Shown here piece by piece: positions 5,508 to 10,265 of a DNA stretch of 10,265 bases (position 1 is its first letter; every line of letters begins with the position of its first letter). A program made the position numbers and the translations under genes. The DNA comes from Planctomycetota bacterium (GTDB taxonomy: Bacteria; Planctomycetota; MHYJ01; JACPRB01): NCBI GenBank assembly GCA_016200125.1, contig JACQFK010000129.1, positions 1 to 10,265 of the forward strand, written 5' to 3'. The notes beneath the pieces are model-generated. The model searched no databases and had not been told where the DNA came from. It worked only from the letters and a program-made list of their open reading frames with translations.

Positions 5508-6428
5508 CTACTTCCCCGAGAACGCCGAGAACAGTCTCCGCACGAACGAGGGGCGCTCCGACGCCGGCGCGAGCGGATCCTTCCGGGTCAGCCGGTCCGC
5601 GATCGAGCGCAGGCAGGCGCTCGCGGCGCAGCCCGGATAGGCCAGCAGGAACGGGCGCCGCTGGCGCACCGCCTGGGCCACCCGCGGGTCGCTCACGATG
5701 TATCCGAGCTTCTCCACGTAGGTGTTGAGCAGCTTGTTGGCCGTCACCGAGATGCCGTTGGCGAACTTCTCCGCCTCCTCGCGCCCGCTGCACTGGTTGA
5801 GCAGGATGTAGAGATCCCCGTGGTCCGTCTCACGGCTGAGCATCTTGATCACCGCGTAGGCGTCGACCACCGCCGTGGGCTCGGGCATCGTCACGACGAC
5901 GATGTCGTCCGCGGCGGCGAGGAAGGCCGTGGTGTTCTTCGAGATGCCGGCACCCGTGTCGAAGATCACGTAGTCCGCGTCGCGGTGCAGCACCTCGAAG
6001 CTCGACAGCAGGGTCTCGCGCTCCACGTCCGAGAGGTTGGCGAGGCGCTCCACGCCGCTGGCGCCCGGGACCACGCGGATCCCGCCCATCGCGGGCAGCG
6101 TGATCTCCTCGATCGTCTTCCGGCCGACGAGCACCTGGGACAGGTTGTAGCGCGAGGTCAGGTCGAGCAGGATGTCCGCGTTCGCGAGGCCCAGGTCGAG
6201 GTCGACGAGGACCACCTTCTTGCGCTGGGACGCGAGCGCGATCGCCAGGTTGACCGACACGTTGGTCTTGCCCACGCCGCCCTTCCCGCTGGTGACGGCG
6301 ATGACCCGGGCGTGGCGGGGCTTCGTGCGGGCGAGGCGGCGCAGGCCGTCCGCCTGGTCGCGGCCCGGGATCGACTCGGGGAGCTCCGGGACGATGTTGC
6401 CGAAATTGCGCTTCTCGGTCGTGTTCAC
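5508..6428 (-). CDS. flhG: MinD-like ATPase FlhG (FleN/YlxH), flagellar number control
   Basis: FlhG is a membrane-associated ATPase of the MinD/ParA group that limits flagellar number and stimulates the GTPase FlhF. The 306-residue protein carries DQADGLR at 24-30, the DQAxxLR activation helix known to bind FlhF. It has the deviant Walker A KGGVGKT (49-55), LVDLDLGLANADILL (74-88) and the Walker B-like YVIFDTGAGIS. The C-terminus, PSFVRRLFSAFSGK, could form the amphipathic membrane-targeting helix found in this group. The start is GTG (6428-6426), overlapping the flhF stop as GTGA, so the two are translationally coupled. This matches their known partnership and separates it from cell-division MinD. 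Confidence 0.93.
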   Translation of the reverse strand: MNTTEKRNFGNIVPELPESIPGRDQADGLRRLARTKPRHARVIAVTSGKGGVGKTNVSVNLAIALASQRKKVVLVDLDLGLANADILLDLTSRYNLSQVLVGRKTIEEITLPAMGGIRVVPGASGVERLANLSDVERETLLSSFEVLHRDADYVIFDTGAGISKNTTAFLAAADDIVVVTMPEPTAVVDAYAVIKMLSRETDHGDLYILLNQCSGREEAEKFANGISVTANKLLNTYVEKLGYIVSDPRVAQAVRQRRPFLLAYPGCAASACLRSIADRLTRKDPLAPASERPSFVRRLFSAFSGK

Positions 6429-7546
6429 AGCGTCTCCTCCCCGAGAATGAGAGAAGCGAGACGGGCGGAGTCCGCGACCTCGATGTCGCGCGGGATCTCC
6501 TGGCCCGTCGTGACGAACGACAGCTCCGTCTGGATGCGGGAGAGGACGTCCAGCACCACGCCGAGCTTGATCGCCTCGTCCAGCTTGGTCACGACGAGCC
6601 GGTCGTAGCCGCAGGAGGCGAAGCGCTCGGCGACGTCGACCACGGTTTCCGGCTGGGTCGTCATGGAAACCACGAGATGGGTCTCGTCGGGCTTCGTCGC
6701 GGCCAGCACCTCCTTCAGGTCGTCCAGCCGGCGCGCGTTCTTCTGACTGCGGCCCGCGGTGTCCACCAGGACGAGGTCGCGGTTCGAGAACTCCTTGAGG
6801 GCCTGCTCGATCTCCTGGGGCCGCTGGCAGACGCGGATGGGCACGCCCACGAGCTGGGCGACGCGCTTGATCTGTTCCGCGGCGGCGATGCGGTAGGTGT
6901 CGTTGGTGATGACGGCGACCTCGCGGCCCCGGTGGGCGTAGATGGAGACCAGCTTGGCGATCGTCGTCGTCTTCCCGACGCCCGTGGGACCGATGAAGGC
7001 GACGCGGGTGCAGCGGCCCGGCTTGAGGGCGATGCCGTCGGTGCAGCGGATCATGTCCTTCACGAAGGCGCGGACGGTGGCGCGGATGCGGGCGCGGTCG
7101 CGCAGCGCCTCGGCGGGCAGCGACGCGCGGAGGCGGCCCATCATCTTCTGGGCGAGCCCCTCCGACACCCGCGTGGTGGCGAGCGAGGCGTACTCCTCGG
7201 CGACCTCCTGCGGGCCTTCGACGCCGGAGCGGCAGGACACCATCGTCTGGGTCTCGGCGATCAGCCGCTTGATCTCGCCGATCTCCTTCTGGAGGATCTC
7301 GGCGGAGGCGCCCGTCCTCGCCGGGGCTCCGGCGGCCGGGGGCGCGCCTTCGCCGGCGGGATAGTCCTTCACGATCTTGAAGCCGCCGCCCGCCACGATC
7401 TCGATCCGGGGCCGGCCGAAAAGGCCGAGCAGGCCCGGGCGCCGGCCGTACGAGGAATGGAGGATCACCGCGTTCGCGCCGAGGTCGGCGCGGATCTTCC
7501 GGAGGAGCTCCTTCTCGTCGGCTCCCACGTACCTGCGAATCTGCAT
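6425..7546 (-). CDS. flhF: Flagellar biosynthesis SRP-type GTPase FlhF
   Basis: FlhF is the third SRP-family GTPase, beside Ffh and FtsY, and helps place the flagellar base, often at a pole. The 373-residue length is normal. The N-terminal B domain (1 to about 110) starts MQIRRYVGADEKELLRKIRA and includes a low-complexity Ala/Pro-rich stretch near 64-82. An N domain helical bundle follows at about 115-175. The G domain carries FIGPTGVGKTTTIAKL (184-199), NDTYRIAAAEQI (215-226), VDTAGRS (261-267), VTKLDEA (319-325) and TTGQEIPRDIEVA (346-358). The B domain and the position next to flhA and flhG separate it from FtsY and Ffh. GGGAGG lies 9 bases before the ATG, and the gene starts 21 bases after flhA. 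Confidence 0.95.
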   Translation of the reverse strand: MQIRRYVGADEKELLRKIRADLGANAVILHSSYGRRPGLLGLFGRPRIEIVAGGGFKIVKDYPAGEGAPPAAGAPARTGASAEILQKEIGEIKRLIAETQTMVSCRSGVEGPQEVAEEYASLATTRVSEGLAQKMMGRLRASLPAEALRDRARIRATVRAFVKDMIRCTDGIALKPGRCTRVAFIGPTGVGKTTTIAKLVSIYAHRGREVAVITNDTYRIAAAEQIKRVAQLVGVPIRVCQRPQEIEQALKEFSNRDLVLVDTAGRSQKNARRLDDLKEVLAATKPDETHLVVSMTTQPETVVDVAERFASCGYDRLVVTKLDEAIKLGVVLDVLSRIQTELSFVTTGQEIPRDIEVADSARLASLILGEETL

Positions 7547-7567
7547 CCCCCTCTTCCTCCCGGACCT

Positions 7568-9589
7568 CTACTCCGCCGCGACCATGCCCAGGGACTCCAC
7601 CTTCACGTCCTGGACGATCTCGTTGTAGGACAGCACGGCGATGCCCGGCTGCAGCGTGTCGGCGATCTTCTTCACCTGGGCGCGGACCTGCGGCGAGCAG
7701 AGGATCAGCGCCGGGTGGCCCGCCGCCACGAGCTTCGAGATCTCCTGCGCCAGCCGCTCGCCGATGCGGCTCAGCATCACGGGCGAAAGCGCCAGCGAGG
7801 TGCCGCGCTCCGTCCGCTCCGTCGCGGACCGGATCAGGTCCTCGAGCTTCGGATCGAGGGTGACGACGTGCATGCGCCCGTCCTTCTCCGAGTGCCGGCG
7901 GGAGATCGAGCGGGCGAGCGAGTTCCGGACGTACTCGGTGAGGACCTCGGGATCCTTGATGCGCGGGCCATAGTCGCCCAGCGTCTCGAGGATCGTGCCG
8001 AGGTCCCGGATCGACACTCCCTCCTTGAGCAGGTTCTGGAGGATCTTCTGGACCTCGCCGGGCTTGAGCACCGCGGGGACCACCTCCTCGACGACGGCCG
8101 GGCTCTCCTCCTTGAGGGTCTTGATCAGGTTGTTCACCTCGTCCCGGGTGAGCAGCTCATGGGCGTAGCGCTTGATCGCCTCGCTGAGGTGGGTTGCGAG
8201 CACCGTGCCCGGATCGGCCGTCTGGTAGCCGAGCGCCTCGGCGGTCTCCCGGAGCGGCTCGCGGATCCAGTAGGCCTTGAGGCCGAAGGCCGGCTCGCGC
8301 GCCGCCAGGCCTTCGATCGGGCCCACGGCCTTGCCCGAGTCGATCGCCAGCGTGAGGTCCGGCCTCAGCGAGCCCGAGGCGATGACCGCTCCGCGGATCT
8401 TGATCGCGTAGGAGTTCGGTTCGAGGGCGTCGTTGTCGCGGATGCGGACGGGCGGGACCACGAGCCCCAGATCGACCGCCATCTGCCGGCGGATCTCGGT
8501 CACCCGGTCGAGGAAGGCTCCGCCCTGGACCGGGTCGACCAGCTTGACGAGGCCCAGCCCGATCTCCAGCTCCATCGGATCGACCTTGAGGAGGCCTTCC
8601 ACCTTCTCGGGCTTGCGGCCGGCGGCCGCCTCGCGCTCCTTCTGCGCCGCGTCGGCCTTCGCTTTCGATTTCTCCGTGGAGCCCATGACCCTCGCGGCGA
8701 CGCCCAGGAAGCCGCCCACGACGAGGAGCTGGAACCAGGGGAGGCCGCTGCCCAGGAAGACCCCCGAGAGGAGCAGGAGGCCGACGAAGCCCATCGTGAT
8801 CCAGAGCGCCTTCTTCTCCGCGAAGAGCTGGCCCACGAGCTCGCGGCCCAGGTTCGAGTCCTGCCCCGCCCGCGTGACGATGAGGCCCGCGGCGAGCGAC
8901 ACGATGAGCGCCGGGATCTGGGAAACCAGCCCGTCGCCGATCGTCAGGATCGTGAAGGTGTTGAGCGCGGCGGTCGCCGTCATGCCGTACTTCAGCCAGC
9001 CGAGCGCGAAGCCCGCGACGATGTTGACGAGCGTGATGATGATCCCCGCGATGGCGTCGCCGCGGACGAACTTGGAGGCGCCGTCCATGGCGCCGTAGAA
9101 GTCCGCCTCCCGCGAGATCTGCTGGCGGCGCTCGCGCGCCTCGGCCTCCTTGATCAGGCCGGCGTTCAGGTCGGCGTCGATCGCCATCTGCTTGCCGGGC
9201 ATGGCGTCCAGGGTGAAGCGGGCCGCGACCTCGGAGACGCGCCCCGCGCCCTTGGTGATCACGATGAAGTTCACGATGATCAGGATCACGAAGATCACGA
9301 AGCCGATGACCGGGTCGGCGGCCGCGACGAAGTTGCCGAAGGCCTCGACCACGCGGCCGGCGGCGCCCGTGCCCTCGCGCCCGGCGTTCCCCAGGATCTG
9401 GCGGGTCACCGCGACGTTCAGGGCCAGGCGGTAGGCGGTCGACATCAGCAGGATCGACGGGAAGACGCTGAACTTCACCGGCTCGCGGACGTAGATGACG
9501 GTCATCAGGATCATCACCGCGAGGGTGATCGAGATGACCAGCAGGAAGTCGAGCAGGAAGGGCGGAAGCGGGACGAAGATCGTCGTCAT
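7568..9589 (-). CDS. flhA: Flagellar export gate protein FlhA, apparently missing its N-terminus
   Basis: FlhA is the large membrane component of the flagellar type III export gate; its cytoplasmic ring docks export substrates and chaperones. The first ATG (9589) gives 673 residues. Multiple membrane segments fill the first 300 residues. The FHIPEP-family cytoplasmic loop contains RFTLDAMPGKQMAIDADLNAG (124-144) and RGDAIAGI (176-183), whose Asp178 matches Asp208 of the Salmonella protein. GDGLVSQIPALIVSLAAGL is at 218-236, then a Lys/Ala/Glu linker (about 303-335), and the soluble domain with RIRDNDALEPNSYAIKIRG (382-400) ends AVLSYNEIVQDVKVESLGMV. Compared with Salmonella about 30 N-terminal residues are missing: the protein begins in the first membrane segment, just before PLPPFLLD. 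In-frame codons immediately upstream (ILAL, 9601-9590) extend the homology, but then the sequence turns into flhB. There is no ribosome binding site at 9589. Confidence 0.9.
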   Translation of the reverse strand: MTTIFVPLPPFLLDFLLVISITLAVMILMTVIYVREPVKFSVFPSILLMSTAYRLALNVAVTRQILGNAGREGTGAAGRVVEAFGNFVAAADPVIGFVIFVILIIVNFIVITKGAGRVSEVAARFTLDAMPGKQMAIDADLNAGLIKEAEARERRQQISREADFYGAMDGASKFVRGDAIAGIIITLVNIVAGFALGWLKYGMTATAALNTFTILTIGDGLVSQIPALIVSLAAGLIVTRAGQDSNLGRELVGQLFAEKKALWITMGFVGLLLLSGVFLGSGLPWFQLLVVGGFLGVAARVMGSTEKSKAKADAAQKEREAAAGRKPEKVEGLLKVDPMELEIGLGLVKLVDPVQGGAFLDRVTEIRRQMAVDLGLVVPPVRIRDNDALEPNSYAIKIRGAVIASGSLRPDLTLAIDSGKAVGPIEGLAAREPAFGLKAYWIREPLRETAEALGYQTADPGTVLATHLSEAIKRYAHELLTRDEVNNLIKTLKEESPAVVEEVVPAVLKPGEVQKILQNLLKEGVSIRDLGTILETLGDYGPRIKDPEVLTEYVRNSLARSISRRHSEKDGRMHVVTLDPKLEDLIRSATERTERGTSLALSPVMLSRIGERLAQEISKLVAAGHPALILCSPQVRAQVKKIADTLQPGIAVLSYNEIVQDVKVESLGMVAAE

Positions 9590-9602
9590 GAGGGCCAGGA
9601 TG

Positions 9603-10265
9603 CGCCTGGTAGAGGCCGGGCGGGACCGACTGGCCGACTTCCACGGAGCGGTAGAGCGCGCGGGCGAGGTCCTTGCGCTCGACGACGGGGATCCCGTGAT
9701 CCAGGGCCGCCTCGCGGATCCGGCGGGCCAGCTGCTCCGCCCCCTTGGCCACCAGCGCCGGCGCCTCCATGGACTTCTCGTAGCGGATCGCGACGGCGAG
9801 ATGCGTCGGGTTGGTGATCACGACCGTCGCCCGGGGCACGCCGAGCACCATGCGCTGGAGCGCGAGCTGCTGCTGGAGGGCGCGGCGCCGCTGGCGGATC
9901 GCAGGGTCCCCCTCCAGCCGGCGGAGCTCCTCGCGGACCTCGCGCTTGCTCATCCGGAGATCCCGCTCGTGCTCCCAGCGCTGGAAGCCGTAGTCGAGGA
10001 CCGCGAGCGCCAGCAGGGCGAGCGCCGCGCGGAGCGACAGCGTCAGCATGAGATCGACCGCCACGCCGGGGACCTGCTCGAAACCGCGGGCCGACAGTTC
10101 GACGAGGCTTCCGCGCTCCGCCCAGAGGGTCCAGAAGACCACGACGCCCACGGCGGAGAGCTTGAGCAGTCCGGCGACGAGCCGCATCAGCCCGCGCAGG
10201 GAGAAGAGCCGGCCGAAGCCCGAGACGGGGTTGAGGCGGTCGAGGTCCGGGGCCAGCGGCGCGGC
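9603..10265 (-). CDS. flhB: Flagellar export protein FlhB, C-terminal part; no stop codon
   Basis: FlhB is the inner-membrane subunit that switches flagellar export from rod/hook to filament substrates. The N-terminal part lies beyond the right edge. The visible part starts within the first cytoplasmic loop (DLDRLNPVSGFGRLFSLRGL), followed by hydrophobic segments, then the cytoplasmic domain with KREVREELRRLEGDPAIRQR. The NPTH autocleavage motif is at 9812-9801, and the later conserved stretches include MEAPALVAKGAEQLARRIRE, DLARALYRSVEVGQSVPPGL and a final YQA. FlhB usually ends some 10-15 residues later with a stretch like VAEVLAYVY and a stop. Here that tail is missing: after 9603 the frame passes out of register into flhA, with no stop until about 8157. 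The protein would gain a long nonsense tail, unless a sequence error or deletion is responsible. The flagellar operon continues beyond the edge. Confidence 0.88.

Noticed and set aside
6677..9817. Plus-strand open frame of over 1000 codons opposite flhF and flhA
   Set aside because: It is a mirror of the minus-strand genes. When codons end almost always in G or C, the opposite strand rarely forms stops. The predicted protein is low-complexity Arg/Asp/Ala/Leu without domains, whereas flhA and flhF are unmistakable.
8157..10187. FlhB read as one very long protein ending at about 8157
   Set aside because: Only the part up to about 9603 resembles FlhB. The remainder is Arg/Pro/Asp-rich out-of-register translation of flhA, better explained by a lost stop codon.

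Overview
The window is very GC-rich (about 70% by eye) and bacterial. Almost all of it is coding, and nearly every gene lies on the minus strand. No mobile element, CRISPR array, rRNA or tRNA is visible. The sigma-28 factor and the FlhF/FlhG pair point to an organism with an FlhF/FlhG-controlled flagellum. The style of the sigma factor and the extreme third-position GC would fit an uncultured Planctomycetota-like lineage. That placement is a guess from general resemblance, with no marker gene behind it.

Right part (10265 down to about 4127), a flagellar block read right to left: flhB (partial, runs off the edge), flhA, flhF, flhG, a small two-helix membrane protein, fliA, and probably a 101-residue unknown protein. 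Gaps are -4 to +21 bases, so this looks like one operon. FlhA and FlhB are inner-membrane parts of the flagellar type III export gate. FlhF (SRP-type GTPase) and FlhG (MinD-like ATPase) set flagellar position and number. FliA is the sigma factor for late flagellar genes. The flhB/flhA junction is abnormal. FlhB has no stop codon after its last conserved residues, and FlhA lacks roughly its first 25-30 residues. Both defects fall at about 9600, which suggests a deletion in the genome or the assembly.

Middle (4126-4021): a roughly 100-base spacer that should carry the promoter of the next unit. It contains an AT-rich inverted repeat that matches the FNR/CRP-type half-site pattern in 9 of 10 positions, and a weak -35/-10 pair placed so that the surE message would be nearly leaderless.

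Left-centre (4020-841): surE (survival nucleotidase), bioF and bioA, closely spaced or overlapping, probably one operon. BioF and BioA catalyse consecutive steps of biotin synthesis (pimeloyl-thioester plus alanine to KAPA, then KAPA to DAPA). bioB, bioD and pimelate-supply genes are not in the window.

Left end (1-851): a plus-strand gene (419-851) converges on bioA and overlaps it by 11 bases at the stop codons. It has a good ribosome binding site and a signal-peptide-like start in one frame, but its clearly coding body is in another frame, so it appears frameshifted. Left of it, a proline/alanine-rich open frame on the minus strand runs off the edge and may be the start of another gene.
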